A DNA stretch of 64,000 nucleotides from positions 92,226,899 to 92,290,898 of the forward strand of contig CM056376.1 in NCBI GenBank assembly GCA_029718625.1. Direction: 5' to 3'. The DNA comes from Synaphobranchus kaupii (lineage: Eukaryota > Chordata > Actinopteri > Anguilliformes > Synaphobranchidae). A program made the position numbers and the translations under genes. The notes under the pieces are model-generated. The model was not told where the DNA came from and did no database searches. It saw nothing but the letters and a program-made list of their open reading frames with translations. Positions 12,155 through 24,074 of this stretch are shown in pieces (within the stretch, counting starts at the first letter, position 1; each line of letters starts with the position of its first letter).

Positions 12155-12333
12155 TGTCACGCCCCTTTACAGTGACTATCCAAGGAAAGATGTTACGAAG
12201 CAAAACCTACAATAATGTGCAAGAATATTGTTCTGAATATTGTTATAACAAAGAGATGTCTCTTGTAAATCTGAGCCAGTATTGTTCAGGAATTTGACTT
12301 TAATTTTAAAGGGTTAGAGTATGTCAAATAATT
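12155..12333. other. Non-coding sequence, nothing recognised
   Basis: Short flank to the right of the solo LTR. No features seen. Confidence 0.4.
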
Positions 12334-12435
12334 TTGATACCAATATATTCAGTGACAAATGTACTGAAGCAGTTCAGATTAAGTATTTTGCACAGGGTAC
12401 AAAGGCAATTGTATAACACCCATTCTCAGAGCGTA
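12334..12435 (-). repeat. Fragment resembling the fish L2-tailed SINE
   Basis: The words 'GTACTGAAGCAGTTCAGATTAAGTATTTTGC' (read in pieces) and 'GGGTACAAAGGCAATTGT' follow the order seen at 18085-18120 in the clear SINE copy. It is diverged and lacks the tRNA-like head. Confidence 0.45.
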
Positions 12436-14099
12436 CAATCGTGTACCCAGTTCCCTAACACAAAATCACAGCATTTACCCAAAAGTACATCAATCAAGAA
12501 CACTTTTTTTTTGGCTTCTGCCAGTAATGGACTACTATGTTTTTTTTATGTATATACTATATTACACCTTCTGCTGGCCTGACGTGAACAGTAATCATTG
12601 AACAATATGTGCCCTGAATTTGATTGCAAGTGGCTGTGCTCCAGCTCACTTTGAAATATCGAGGACTGTCACAAAAAAAACTGTAACTGACATTAAGATT
12701 TAACGACACATTTTTGGCAGCATGACGCGGTAAAAGCAGTATTTTCTCCGGTTAAAATAATCAATGAGCAATTTATTTTCTGGTGCCCCTGTAGGGAAGG
12801 GAGTCTGAGCTGCCAGAGGTCATTTTGCAGTGGCCCATGCCACATTGGTGAGTGAGAGGGAGGCTCACACTACTTCACTGAAACACTAACACACTAGCAT
12901 GACATTTTTTTCCATTGGTGCTCTGTTTTTGACAACCAGCTTTACATTACAGCTGAAATGTACTATGTGTCTCCATAGTCATTGTAGTTAAAAATGTAAT
13001 TAGCTTTAATTGCACACTGAATAATCTGATAGAGACACAAATTATCCTGAACCTTTTGTACAGTGGTGCATAAATCATGGGTCTGGACCCAGATTTGGTC
13101 ACTGAGCAGGTGCTGGGAGAGTCATAATTATGATTTATAATAACACAACACAGTGAAACAAAGAAAAACATGCATAAATTGTTATTGCTACACGTGTTTT
13201 CCCAGTTTTTTCCCCCTGTTTTATGTCTGTAGTTCCTACCCATTCAACGTTCACTATACAGATCTAGCAAAGTATCTAAACCTTGCGAATTTAAACTCAC
13301 AAAAGACATTTCTGCATTGAGGGAGACGCAGTCAACAAAGTTTCTTTATATGTACTGCGTTTAAACAGACCATTGATGAAAGTTTACCTTTTATTCAAAC
13401 AAATGCATTCTAGTCAAATCAAGTCAGGTCAAATCCCACAGTAAATTACATAAGCACAAAAATAGGTTGTAAGAAAATAAAAAAATTAGACCAGGATTCC
13501 TAAAGACCATGAAACTGACTTTGCACTTTTTTTGTGATGATGCAAAAAACACTAATTGGCTTGAGAGATTATACCCAGACATTTGATCATAAGAAAGTAA
13601 AAATATCCTTATTGAAATTGGTTTCTCATTACCATGGAAGCTAACCTAGGCTGAGAGGCATAAATTGGGCTTTTCCAGTTTAACCTGATTAGATTTTATT
13701 TTCTGTCAGTGGCAAGGGGTGTTTTGTCAAATTATATCGGTTCAACCCAAATCCCAGTGGGCCTTATATAATATTCAGCATGCATGAATCAAGTAGCAGC
13801 TCCAACATCACCTCTGGGTCAGCCATTATGGCCAGGCTGTCAGTAGAAAATCGCACTCTCTTCTGTGCCCCAGTATAAAACAGAACAGCTTCAATCAGCG
13901 CACATTTACACAGCCGTGGCAGGGCTTGTTATCTTCTCAGTGGGATAGTAAAATGCTCTGCTTCATTAGGTATTCTCCAAACCCACAGGAAAATCCACAG
14001 AGGGTCATAAAAGGAGCAGCAGGCACGTCTATCACTACACATTCCCCCCGACTCCTTTTAACTAGAGACAGCAGTACCCTGCTGAACCTGCATCCACTA
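12436..14099. other. Non-coding sequence, nothing recognised
   Basis: AT-rich sequence with short oligo-A and oligo-T runs. No exon or repeat family recognised. Confidence 0.45.
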
Positions 14100-14100
14100 A

Positions 14101-14166
14101 CCCCCCCCCCCCCCCCCCCCACACACACACGCACACACACACACACACCACACACACCACACACAG
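14101..14166. repeat. Poly-C plus (CA)n microsatellite
   Basis: Twenty C residues are followed by (CA)n interrupted by GCA and CCA steps. Both strands give artefactual open frames here (poly-Pro/His/Thr or poly-Gly/Val/Cys). Confidence 0.9.
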
Positions 14167-14544
14167 AACCCACCATCACAACAGACCCATACACTACTCT
14201 GCCCCAAATAGCCGAAACATCTTTTATGATGTTGTTACCGTGATTACAGTTCCATAAATCCCTTGGGCAGTCTAAGGGAATTTAATCATCCACTTGTAAA
14301 AGGTCAGTGTTCTGAGGCCATCTTCACACCATTTCCCCATAAAGTCTCCCCTCTGTAAATATGTTGTGTACCCCATTATTAATATAGCTGTATTGTCACT
14401 GCATCACTAACATGCCATTACTGGCACAGCTGAATTGTCACTTCCTCACTGGCAGCCATCATTGCCACCACATCTGGACTGTCATCTAGCAGCTGCTAAT
14501 TCTATTAACATGGACATTGGCTGCTTTCACCACACTGGTCATTA

Positions 14545-14742
14545 AGACCTAGACCCTGAGCCGACCAGAGGAGGATGCGTTCCCGCCTTGAGTCTGGTTC
14601 CTCCCAAGGTTTCTTCCTAGTTACACCAGGGAGTTTTTCCTTGCCACTGTTGCCTTTGGCTTGCTCTTGTGGGGGTTTAGCCTGGGTTTTTCTGTGAAGC
14701 GTATTGTGACAAGTAGTTGTGAAATGCGCTATTTAAATACAT
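14545..14742 (+). repeat. Common fish repeat tail ('GAGTTTTTCCTTGCCACTGTTGCC')
   Basis: The order 'TCTGGTTCCTCCCAAGG', 'TTTCTTCCTAGTTACACC', 'GGGAGTTTTTCCTTGCCACT', 'GGCTTGCTC' and then 'GTGAAATGCGCTATTTAAAT' is a very widespread dispersed sequence in teleosts, usually seen as the 3' tail of a non-LTR element. Recognised by motif order from memory; the family name is uncertain. Confidence 0.55.
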
Positions 14743-14965
14743 TACATTACAATTATTTGGCAGACGCTTTTATCCAAAGCGACGTACAATAAGTGCATAT
14801 TGAAGGTCATTGACACGACTACAAAGCAGATCTGACAAAGCACGACAACTTTCTCACAGCGTAGGAGCTATCCCTAGTAATAAACATGAGTAGTACACAC
14901 AGTCAGCTATACATTCTGAACTATAAAATAACCCAAAAATAATTAAAATTAATAAATACTGATTA
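14743..14965 (-). repeat. L2-type 3' tail in reverse orientation
   Basis: 'CAGACGCTTTTATCCAAAGC' followed by 'GACGTACAATAAGTGCAT' is the exact inverse of the 3' end of the L2 element at 20965-21005, and it is preceded by the inverse (TGTAA)n tail. This is the last few hundred bases of an L2 insertion on the minus strand, or of a SINE with the same tail. Confidence 0.75.
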
Positions 14966-15245
14966 AATATTGAATTGTCACTCCTTCACTGGCACAGCTG
15001 AATTATCCCTGTATCACTAGCATAGCTGTACAGTCACTGCTTCTGTAGCTCACTGCGTCACTAATATAGCATTATTGTCACTGCTTTACGGGCACAGCCA
15101 TATTATCACTGCATCACTAGCATAGCTGTACAGTCACTCCATCTCTAATATTGCAGCTCTGTCAGGTGTATTATCACTGCATCACTAACATGGCAGCGCC
15201 ATCACTGTATCAAAAGCACGGCCGTCACTAAATCACAAGCACTTT

Positions 15246-16699
15246 TACGCTGTAAATAGCACTAACTCAACTGCTCCCCCTCTCCAATGTGCTCACATGG
15301 AGCCAGACGGCGGGAAACACCACCAACAGTAAGTTTATCAGCTTTTTCCAATGGTTTCCATTTCCCTTAATTTCTTCTTATCTTAATACGTTTCTGCGCT
15401 TTCTGAAGCGGCGAACTGCACCCAACTTGCTAATGGTTTCACAAATCCTCCAGCTCATCGCTCATATCCCATAAAGGCACATGTTCTCAGGTAAGGCTGC
15501 GAGACCCTGTCTGCCCTGCAGTTATGCATTCTATATAATTTAATAACACCCAGCCCCACAAGTGTAGCCCAAGCTCTGATTGAATTAGCCTGCTTTATAA
15601 CTCCAGAGGAGGGACACAATTAGCTCTCAGCACAAAAAAAAGCCCCCCAAATGTCTCACAGTGGGGACCCAACTATCATTCTGAAACCCATTGAGCTACT
15701 TGGACAGGCAGACTGCCAGACATGCGCCGCCTCAACATCACAGCTCACCAAGGAAATCACAATGCATAAGAACTGCAGCTGGAGTCATAAAAACATGAGT
15801 GGGGGACTTTGTGAGAAGAAAAAAAACAGTAAAACGTGGACAAGCTTTCTATGAATAAAAATTAGCATTTTACTATGTGCTTTCATTGGCCAGGGACTTT
15901 CTTTTTCTTTTTGGGAGGGTTTTGCCATGAGCGTTTGAGTCAGAATTCAGTGATGCAGCCTTATTTCTGAGTCTTCCATCTCAAGTTTGGCAATTTGTCT
16001 TTTCTTACAGAACACGCAACTCTCAGCTTCAATCTAGTCCCACAAAGTCCAAAGGGCAACAAACAAGCAAAGTATCAAACAAAAACGTTTATTCGTATAA
16101 AATCCAATTGAATAGGTCTCTCAACCTCTAATGTCAGATTCGCTAGGCACTTCCACAATAAAAGGCTCCTGATCCACCAGCCAAGGTCTGACCATTCAAT
16201 ATCATTTCAAAGGTCAAGAGTTAGGTAGACACATACTGAAACACAAAGCATTTACTCAGTGAGGTGAAGTTAGCTGTGTCCTTACTACAATTTCAACATT
16301 CCCACTATGGCCTGTCCAATGTGCCTTTTTTACTTTGATGTTGATAATTTTTGAGGCCAAGCCAGGCAACAATCAGTATACTGGCCAATATTATATTCTT
16401 TTAACTGACATTAACATCTATCTAAGTAATAAAATGCAATGAGCGGAGCGAACGTTTTAACGTGCGCAGAGCAAGTTCTATCAGAAAACTTATCATAGCC
16501 GACCATGGTCAGCTAACAATCATGCTCCCATACTCAACCAATCACATGCACACACCTCTAATGGAGCGGCCTTTCTAAGCCAAGAATCAGTTCTCTCTGT
16601 ACTGCTTGAATGCTGATGCGCTGCTCTTTGTTTGCTTACAGCTTGTGTTAAAATAAATTTTCTGTCACCCTCCACCACCCCAGCTTCCACCTGTTGTTT
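15246..16699. other. Non-coding sequence, nothing recognised
   Basis: Ordinary intronic or intergenic DNA. A CpG-containing phrase 'GAGCGGAGCGAACGTTTTAA' near 16441 stands out slightly, but no element was identified. Confidence 0.4.
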
Positions 16700-16787
16700 G
16701 GATCTGCTTTAGTATGGGGGGTTTCTGGTCATCTCCTGTTTAGCGGGGGGAGATGCCCGTGCTCCGGAGCAGTACTAAAGCAGATCC
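16700..16787. repeat. Nested hairpin, GC-rich loop
   Basis: A perfect 15-base inverted repeat, GGATCTGCTTTAGTA at 16700-16714 and TACTAAAGCAGATCC at 16773-16787, encloses an inner 7-base pair of arms, CATCTCC at 16730 and GGAGATG at 16749. Upstream is a C/A-rich 'CACCCTCCACCACCCCAGC'. It may be the end of a small transposon or a structured RNA; neither is shown. Confidence 0.55.
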
Positions 16788-17672
16788 ATTCACCACCAAA
16801 CTAAAACAATTATGCAGCACATTCATTCATTAAACATGTCATTTAATATGTGAGGTTTCCTGACCAAATTAAAATTTAAAACACTTCAACTTTTTCCATT
16901 TAATCAAAATGCCAATGATCAGGAACTTCACTTGACCGATGACACTGAATAGATTCAAATAAATGTTTAGACAAATATGTTCTAGTTAAAAAAACATGTA
17001 GTAAGTGCAAAATGAAATATGTTGATCAAAACCTTTTCCTACACAATCAATTCATGCCACAATCATGTTATACAGATCAAGATATACTTTACAGTGCAAA
17101 CAGCAGGCAAATCAATGGTCCCCTATCTTGTCACAGCCCTGTAACCTATCCTAGATAAAATCAGCAATAACAGCAATAGTTATTGTAACAGCAATAACAC
17201 CACTGTAAGTCAGTCAATAATGATCAGCAATACCAGGGAAATTTGTTATTATCTTATCTGTGAGGGCCAGTTAAAATACATTTTTAAAAGTAATTGACTG
17301 ACCTATTTTATGAAGCAGGTCAAACTAAATGTTGATTCCCTGGTATTGTTGACTGGGTTAGATCCAGCACCCGAGCTTTGATGGTTGATATGGTCCACCA
17401 GGACCCGGCACCCATCGTAGAGAGCCTATGCCTGCCCTTTGACTGGCAGAGAAGCCGGCATCACAGTACCACACCTGTGTTGTGTGATTGGTGTGGGGGT
17501 CGGTGGTCAGCTGTAGTCTCTGATCCATCACAAACAATCCACTATGCACCCTCTAGCTCACAGCAGAACCATCACAGTGAAAGAGCCTTCAGCACCCTCC
17601 TCCGCATTTAAATATTCATGTTTCAATGGGCTACCATTGAGACCATAATATCTCTGCCTGATGAGGAGTCTT
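16788..17672. other. Non-coding sequence, nothing recognised
   Basis: The middle (17370-17560) is somewhat richer in G and C, but open frames on both strands show no known domain. Confidence 0.4.
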
Positions 17673-17773
17673 CCTTTATGGAAAAATAATATCCTGCAGT
17701 ATATTGTAAATATATCAAAATTATCTTCACAATATATTTAAAATATACTGCAGTATATTACATTTCCATAAGG
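17673..17773. mobile_element. Short palindromic MITE-like element
   Basis: The left arm CCTTTATGGAAAAATAATAT...CTGCAGTATATT and the right arm AATATACTGCAGTATATT...TTTCCATAAGG are inverse copies with a few changes, with about 15 bases between them. The right end is followed by GTTAA. About 100 bp in all. Confidence 0.6.
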
Positions 17774-17967
17774 GTTAACTGGCATTAACACCTGAATCGT
17801 TATGAAAAACTCATAGAAACTGAGAACACAAAACCATTATCATGATTAAAGCTACTGCATATACAAGGGAAAATATACATCTTTAATATGACTTCAAATT
17901 TAAGTAATGGACAACTATAATAAAATTAATTATCAGTGTGAGGAAATGGGACACTGCATAATTCATT
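17774..17967. other. Non-coding sequence, nothing recognised
   Basis: AT-rich spacer without recognised features. Confidence 0.4.
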
Positions 17968-18195
17968 TACATTATACATTATAGGCATTTAGCAGACGCT
18001 CTTATCCAGAGCGACGTACACAACTTTTTAGCATTTTTTTTTTTACATATTATCCATTTATACAGCTGGATATATACTGAAGCGATTCAGGTTAAGTACC
18101 TTGCTCAAGGGTACAACGGCAGTGTCCTACCTGGGAATCGAACCTGCAACCTTTCGGTTACAAGGGCAGTTCCTTAACCGCTACGACTACATCAA
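17968..18195 (-). mobile_element. tRNA-derived SINE with an L2-like tail
   Basis: Read on the minus strand, the element opens with a tRNA-like head: 'TAGCGGTTAAGGAACTGCCC' then a B box GGTTCGATTCCC (inverse at 18133-18144). It continues with 'GGACACTGCCGTTGTACCC', 'TTGAGCAAGGTACTTAACC', and ends with 'CGCTCTGGATAAGAGCGTCT' plus a short repeated tail (ATAATGTA). The end closely resembles the L2 3' end at 20990, the arrangement expected of a SINE mobilised by L2 machinery. It is not a functional tRNA gene. Confidence 0.8.
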
Positions 18196-19447
18196 CTACG
18201 GTTTCTGTTGTTTCACTTTTAATGACCATTTTAGTTTTTAAAATGCACTTTCATGGTTTTTAAAAACACACTCAGCCATTTTTATGTTAAAAGAATGCCA
18301 CTGTCAAGAGATTGACTGAAATCCACTACGGTCGGCTTTCTTTTTTGTGTGGAAAAACATTCAAGACAACATGGAAGCAGTAAACTAAAGTTCCACAATT
18401 CTCAAAATCTAAAGGAAAACCTGTAAATGACCTTTGCATTCCTCATGGAAACAGTGAATGTTTTTCATTTACCTTATTAAAATTATGACATAACTAATCA
18501 AATTTGATCATAAAGCTGGAAGTAGGACATTCATATTGATCTGTCAGAACATTCAAACAAAAATAGCAGGACAATCTGACTGTCTCGTGGTCCTCTACGC
18601 TCTTGTTACAGAAACTTGGCTGGGAGCAGAACACACATCTTCTCATTAGTCTGTGTCTCTGCATTCCTGGATTTAGTCACTGCTCATTGTACTTTTTTTA
18701 TTTGTTGAGTCGCTGGGGCCAAGCATGACTGGCCATTTAAGCATAAGCAATATCTCACGCCGGTGGCTCATCCATGCGTTTTCAGAGGCTGCCTGAAAAA
18801 AACATCTGAATTAATTAAGAGAAGTAACAAGGCTCTGCATCCAAAGTCTACAGGGTGAAAGAGTTGCTGCGAGGTTGCCTAAGATCGGGGATGATAATAG
18901 GCACAGAAATTAGAAGGGAAAAATTAAAGAGCCAGAATCAATACATAAAGCACACTTTGATTTTACCAGACAATTCAGTCTGCTGACCCTGGAAGCTGGA
19001 TTAGTCATCTGAAGTGTTGTACTTGTTTGAGCTGCAGCCTGAAGGAGCGTGTCTCTCTCTACCCCTCCCTCTCCTTCTCTCTCCCGCTGCCCACCTGTCA
19101 CCACATATTCCACATGGTTGCCAGTCCAATCTCACCAGGGCTGCCCCCCTGCCAAAGATATTCGACTGCAACTCTGCTGCCTGACTAGATGTAATTGTAA
19201 TGTAGACTTCTCTGCCCTGACTCACAGTACTCCCTCCAATGGCTACTCGTTGCATAACACCTGTTCAAATCTTACTGTTACAAAACATAATGTGTCAATA
19301 GTACTTGTACTACAGCTGCCATTGTCCCTTAACCACACACACACACACACACATTCCACAGTAAGTCTCTTTGGCCCCCTGGTGGTACTTAGAGCTTCTG
19401 ACCACAGTCAAAGCAGCACTCATTAGCTAACAATATAACTTCTTAAA
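18196..19447. other. Non-coding sequence with a small CA repeat
   Basis: No exon recognised. 'GTTACAGAAACTTGGCTG' near 18605 would encode VTETWL, like the ITETWL motif of L2 endonucleases, and may be a relic. A (CA)n tract is at about 19335-19352. A CT-rich stretch lies at 19050-19090. Confidence 0.4.
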
Positions 19448-21027
19448 ACTTCCTGCACACCAGACTTGTTCCACCAGAACAACCTGCTTGACCCGCATCA
19501 GTCTGGCTTCAGAACCGGCCATTCCACTGAAACTGCTCTCCTGGCTGTGACTGAGGCACTCGCCACTGCTAGAGCCTCCTCCCTCTCCTCTGTTCTGATT
19601 CTCCTTGACCTGTCTGCGGCATTCGACACGGTCAACCACAAACTCCTGATCTCCACACTCGCTGAGATGGGCATTTCTGGAACTGCCCTCTCTTGGTTTG
19701 TATCGTATCTCACTGATAGATCCTACCAAGTCTCCTGGAAGGGTTCCGTCTCTGCTCCCCGTCCCTTGTCTACAGGAGTCCCGCAGGGATGTGTACTGGG
19801 TCCTCTGCTGTTCTCTATGTATACTAAGTCTCTTGGCTCAGTAATCCATTCACATGGCTTCTCATACCATAGCTATGCTGACGATACTCAACTCTTCCTC
19901 TCTTTCCCTCCCTCTACCCCACAGGTTAAGGAGAGGATATCTGCTTGTCTGACTGACATCTCTGAGTGGATGGCTACCCATCACCTGAAGCTCAACCTTG
20001 ACAAGACAGAGCTCCTCTTCATGCCGTACAAGACCTCCTCACTACATGACCTCTCCATCACCGTTGATGGGACCATGGTGGCTGCCTCCCGCTCTGCAAG
20101 GAACCTGGGGGTGGTCCTGGACGACCGGCTGGACTTCAAAGAGCACATCAGGGCGACGGCACGGTCCTGCAGGTTCCTCCTGTACAACATCAGGAGGATT
20201 CGACCGTACCTGACCACCTACTCCACCCAGCTTCTTGTCCAGACCATGGTCACCTCACGCCTGGACTACTGCAACTCCCTGCTCGCAAGCCTACCAGCCT
20301 GCGCCATTCTGCCTCTTCAACTCATCCAGAATGCAGCTGCCCGGCTTGTGTTCAACCTCCCGAAATTTTCCCATGTAACCCCCCTGCTGAGGTCTCTCCA
20401 CTGGCTGCCAGTTGCAGCCAGGATCAGGTTCAAAGTTCTGACCCTGGCCTACACTGCAGCCAATAGGACAGGCCCCGCCTACCTGCAGGACTTAATCCAG
20501 AACTATGTTCCTGCTCGACCACTTCGCTCTTCTACAGCAGGGCGACTGGCACTTCCCCCCCTCCGTGTCAAAGGCTCTCGCTTGTTCCGACTGCGGAGTT
20601 TTTCCACATTAGCTCCTCAGTGGTGGAATGAACTTCCCATTCCCCTACGTTCTACTCCAACCCTGCCTGCATTCCGTCGAGGCCTGAAGACACACCTCTT
20701 CAGACTCCACCTTGACTGATATCCTCACCTAGGAATATCAGTTCCCTGTTTACTAGTTCCCTGTGTTTTCCTGTCTGTTTATTATATCTGTTTATCTGTT
20801 TATTATAGTTTATTCTAGTATTTGGAATGGAAGTGTGGTGTTGCTGATTTGCCCACAGCTTACTGTGAACTACAGTCGACGTTCATTGCTAGGGATAGCT
20901 GCTACATTATGCGAAGGATGTGCTTTGCCTTGTCTGTTCTGTAGATCTTGATGATGTCTCTGTATGCACTTATTGTACGTCGCTTTGGATAAAAGCGTCT
21001 GCTAAATAAATGTAATGTAATGTAATA
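19448..21027 (+). mobile_element. 5'-truncated L2-clade LINE
   Basis: The element holds the C-terminal part of the L2 polyprotein (reverse transcriptase onward) followed by a ~300-bp 3' UTR that ends in 'CGCTTTGGATAAAAGCGTCT' and a (TGTAA)n tail at 21009-21027. The endonuclease and the first RT blocks are missing, the usual outcome of incomplete target-primed reverse transcription. Its coding part has no stop or frameshift, so it is a rather young insertion. Confidence 0.85.
19466..20719 (+). CDS. L2-type reverse transcriptase, N-terminally truncated
   Basis: A 417-codon uninterrupted frame for the reverse transcriptase of an L2 non-LTR retrotransposon, which copies its RNA onto nicked genomic DNA. 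The palm motifs are visible: LDLSAAFDTVNH at about residues 47-58, TGVPQG at 103-108, and the catalytic YADD at 137-140 within SYADDTQLFLSF. After the fingers/palm comes the L2 C-terminal region, including 'WLPVAARIRFK' and the closing 'WWNELP..LR' block, then the stop. The normal protein also carries an upstream endonuclease that is absent here, and no true start codon is present: the frame simply begins near the 5' truncation point (a TTG at 19466). It is therefore not expected to be autonomous. The neighbouring SINE (17968-18195) has a related tail. Confidence 0.85.
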   Translation: MFHQNNLLDPHQSGFRTGHSTETALLAVTEALATARASSLSSVLILLDLSAAFDTVNHKLLISTLAEMGISGTALSWFVSYLTDRSYQVSWKGSVSAPRPLSTGVPQGCVLGPLLFSMYTKSLGSVIHSHGFSYHSYADDTQLFLSFPPSTPQVKERISACLTDISEWMATHHLKLNLDKTELLFMPYKTSSLHDLSITVDGTMVAASRSARNLGVVLDDRLDFKEHIRATARSCRFLLYNIRRIRPYLTTYSTQLLVQTMVTSRLDYCNSLLASLPACAILPLQLIQNAAARLVFNLPKFSHVTPLLRSLHWLPVAARIRFKVLTLAYTAANRTGPAYLQDLIQNYVPARPLRSSTAGRLALPPLRVKGSRLFRLRSFSTLAPQWWNELPIPLRSTPTLPAFRRGLKTHLFRLHLD

Positions 21028-24000
21028 GGTTTCAAATGAAACGTCTCAAGTCCTGGATCAACGGATTCTGCCTCACTCTGACTATGCCTGTGTTGCCATG
21101 TGATTCCTACGGCTGTCTGACGCAGCGCAAAGGGCACAGAAGATAGGGTACGCCAAGAACACAGAGACGTCTAAAAACTATAGAGTCACATTCAGTAACT
21201 TACTGCCATTTTCTGTGTGATTTTAATAATCCACCTCATTTTAAAGTGTTCACTAATGGAGCCAATTCAATTTTTACATGATTCATAACAACTCTTTCCT
21301 TCTACCTCAGCACCTCCTTATATAAAGTGTTCTATCACACTCTGGCATTCAGTATGCTAACAACATGCTAATTCATTCTGTAAAATAAGCCTTATGGGTT
21401 GCATATGTCTGTTTGTCAAATATAAATCATTACCTTTTGGAAGTCTTTGAGCCCTTTGTGTCAAACTCACTTTATGTAAAAGCAGCTAAAACCATTATTT
21501 CTACAAAGCAACTATTACCTGTTCAGTTATTTTTACAAATTGCATTGAAATAACAACAGCGAACCTCGCTAAATGCCACAACACCATTATAAAATGTGAT
21601 TAACATTATGATGTTTTACATAAGTAATGTCCGTGTCCCAGTTGCTAAGAACAAATAATCACACACTTGATCATACTGTTGCCACCCTATATGAACTTGT
21701 TACCATGTGAATACCGAATTCCCTTGCCAAAGGGATAGTCTATGTTTAGAAATTACAAAGCCATTTAAAATAAGCTTGAAAGGTCAACCAAATACATCAC
21801 AAAGACTTGTAAATGAGGGCTATTTAATAGCAAATGAGTGTAGAGAGTTGTCTTTAAAGACTGTTTTCAAATAAACGTACAACCGTAGAGAGGATACCAT
21901 GAAAACAGAGATCATAAAACCAGCAGAGAATATTTGATGAATGATGTAATAATCAAAAGATGGTTGTGGCCAGGCAAATGACTGGCGTTTCCATAACAAT
22001 GCCTCCCTTGGATCCAAGCCAAATGTTGAAAAGGACAAATGAGATAAAGAGATTCAGACTGTGAGCATTCTTAATAATTTGTTTTTGGTCTGTTCATAAT
22101 TGAAGGTATTACATATCTTTTTTGATAGTGAAGCTTAATAATGTTTAATACCTTAAGGAAACACATTTACATCAGCTGTACATTTTGCATCCTGGGTGAC
22201 AGGCTCTTGGGCATACTCTGTACTCATAATATTGTGTCATATTTGAAGCCAGAAAAATATTTCTGTTTAAATTTGAAAGTGAATAATTTGTAAAAGATTC
22301 CATCCAAAACCTATATTTATGTCTATAAACACATTTTTAGTCATGTTGTCAATTTTATGTACTTATTTCGTAGCACAAATTTAATAGAACTCTAACTCTA
22401 TTTTGTGTACCTTGCATCAGCTTGCTTGCTACCAAATCAATGAAGACATCTTAATGGTCAAATGAATCAGTGTTCAGATAACTGTCATGCTTTGATTTAA
22501 TACATTTTTATCTGGCAACAGTGCTGTTTCTCCCATTCCTATTCCTATTCCTATATAAGCTGAAAGGAAAATGCCATCTTCGGTCATTTTCTTGGCTTCA
22601 AGAAGGGAATTGTCCACATCTTGCTAGGAGAATGATGCAAGCGCATTAACAGCACACAGGAAGAGAAACAAGAAGGTGGGCAGCACCTCTAAAGTCACAT
22701 GAAAACCCAGTCAAGACTCACATTGGGAGGGTGGCAAGAATTTAGCAACATTTTGTCTTTCCGATATTCTAATTTATCTACCCTGCTAGAACTCTCAATT
22801 AGACAGCATGTGGAAGGACGATACAGATTAATTTGCATGAAATTTCATTGTTTTGATACTTTCACATTAGTCACAAGTCTCTTTCAGCAAAGTATTTCAA
22901 ATAAAACTCACCAGTAGCTGCCATTTCACTCTCTTCCATTTTCACATTACTGGAAAATGGAAATATTCCAGAAGAACTGAATAGATCAGGTGAACAAGGT
23001 ATATGTCCACATGATTTTTCGACGTTTTTCTTTTATGAGCAACACAGAATATGCCAGAGGATCCAACTTGACAAATTAGATTCCTGCCAAGATGGCTGGA
23101 TAGGTGCTAGTCCACATTAGCAATGTTTGAAAACTGAGTGAGTGTCATTCTGACATCAGGGGCGATCCGCATCTTGATCTGTGACAGTTGTGTGGTTCAC
23201 ACTAATATACTGTGAGCCCTGAGCCCTCTGGTGTTACCATCAGCCCCATAGGTTAGGACAGCCCTGCTGGTAAATCCACTTCAACATAACTTTTGTGGGC
23301 AGCTAACATTGGCTGAGCTTAGCTAGGAAACGCGGGCAGAGCTGGTAAAGGGGTCTACAAGGGCACAGTTAAGAGAGCTTATAGAAGTTATACAGTGGCT
23401 GCCGTGACAACGTTACCTACACAAAACAGGTGCTGGGACTGTATGTCGCGCAGCAGCCGTACTGATATTCCATGCAAGTATTTACATACTTATTTATTTA
23501 TTTTTAAAGAGCAGAATTTTACTAATTCGTCTATCCATGCATTTCTCTGGTTTCAGAGCCATCTCACAATATTTAATTATTTATACTGTGCTCTTCATAT
23601 GTTAACTTCATAAGCCACTTCCAAGAAAGATTATTTATTAAAAAAAACAAACAAAATAACAACAGAAAACAATAGACTCTAGACATATCGCCCAGTAAAT
23701 TTCCATTTTAAATACTGAGTATGAGAGCAAGTCATAAAGACAGAAATAGAGAGAGCAACACAGCTCATCAGTTAAGGGTCTTGTTGTTTTCTCTCTTTTT
23801 CTCATTTTAAGGGCCTGAATAGCCACAGTGCTTGGATTTAAGTGAAGAGCTTCACATTGCACAAACAATAAGATGCACAGCACATATAACAGAGGCAGCA
23901 GAAATGTGCTGATCTGCTTCCTGTCAAGACCGGGCTATTGAACAGCATCATAATAAGCCCCATCTGATGGAGTCTCAGTTAGGGGAACATCACAATGGGC

Positions 24001-24074
24001 ATTGACTGTAGCACAATGGCATTCACACACCTCAAATGTGGCCCTCCAGTCACACAAGGTGGCCCTCAATTTCT
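21028..24074. other. Non-coding sequence, nothing recognised
   Basis: AT-rich DNA, about 3 kb, with no recognised exon or repeat family on either strand. It includes a small (CCTATT)n patch near 22536 and a short hairpin TTCCATTTTC/GAAAATGGAA near 22937. Confidence 0.45.

Larger units (their letters stand above)
14375..15245. repeat. Degenerate ~30-bp minisatellite, interrupted by retroelement tails
   Basis: The unit, roughly TGTCACTGCATCACTA plus ACATAGCTGTAT, recurs from about 14385 to 14470 and again from about 14970 to 15245. The same phrases (GCACAGCTGAATTGTCACT, TCACTAGCATAGCTGTACAG) occur on both sides of an unrelated block at 14545-14965, so the array was broken by insertion. It is not coding. 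Confidence 0.65.

Noticed and set aside
14375..15245. Spaced direct repeats that could suggest a CRISPR-like array
   Set aside because: Units are imperfect, spacers are not unique, and the context is a vertebrate genome; it is a minisatellite.
18120..18190. tRNA-like sequence with a B box
   Set aside because: It is the head of a SINE with an L2 tail; the acceptor stem and anticodon arm are not intact, so not a tRNA gene.
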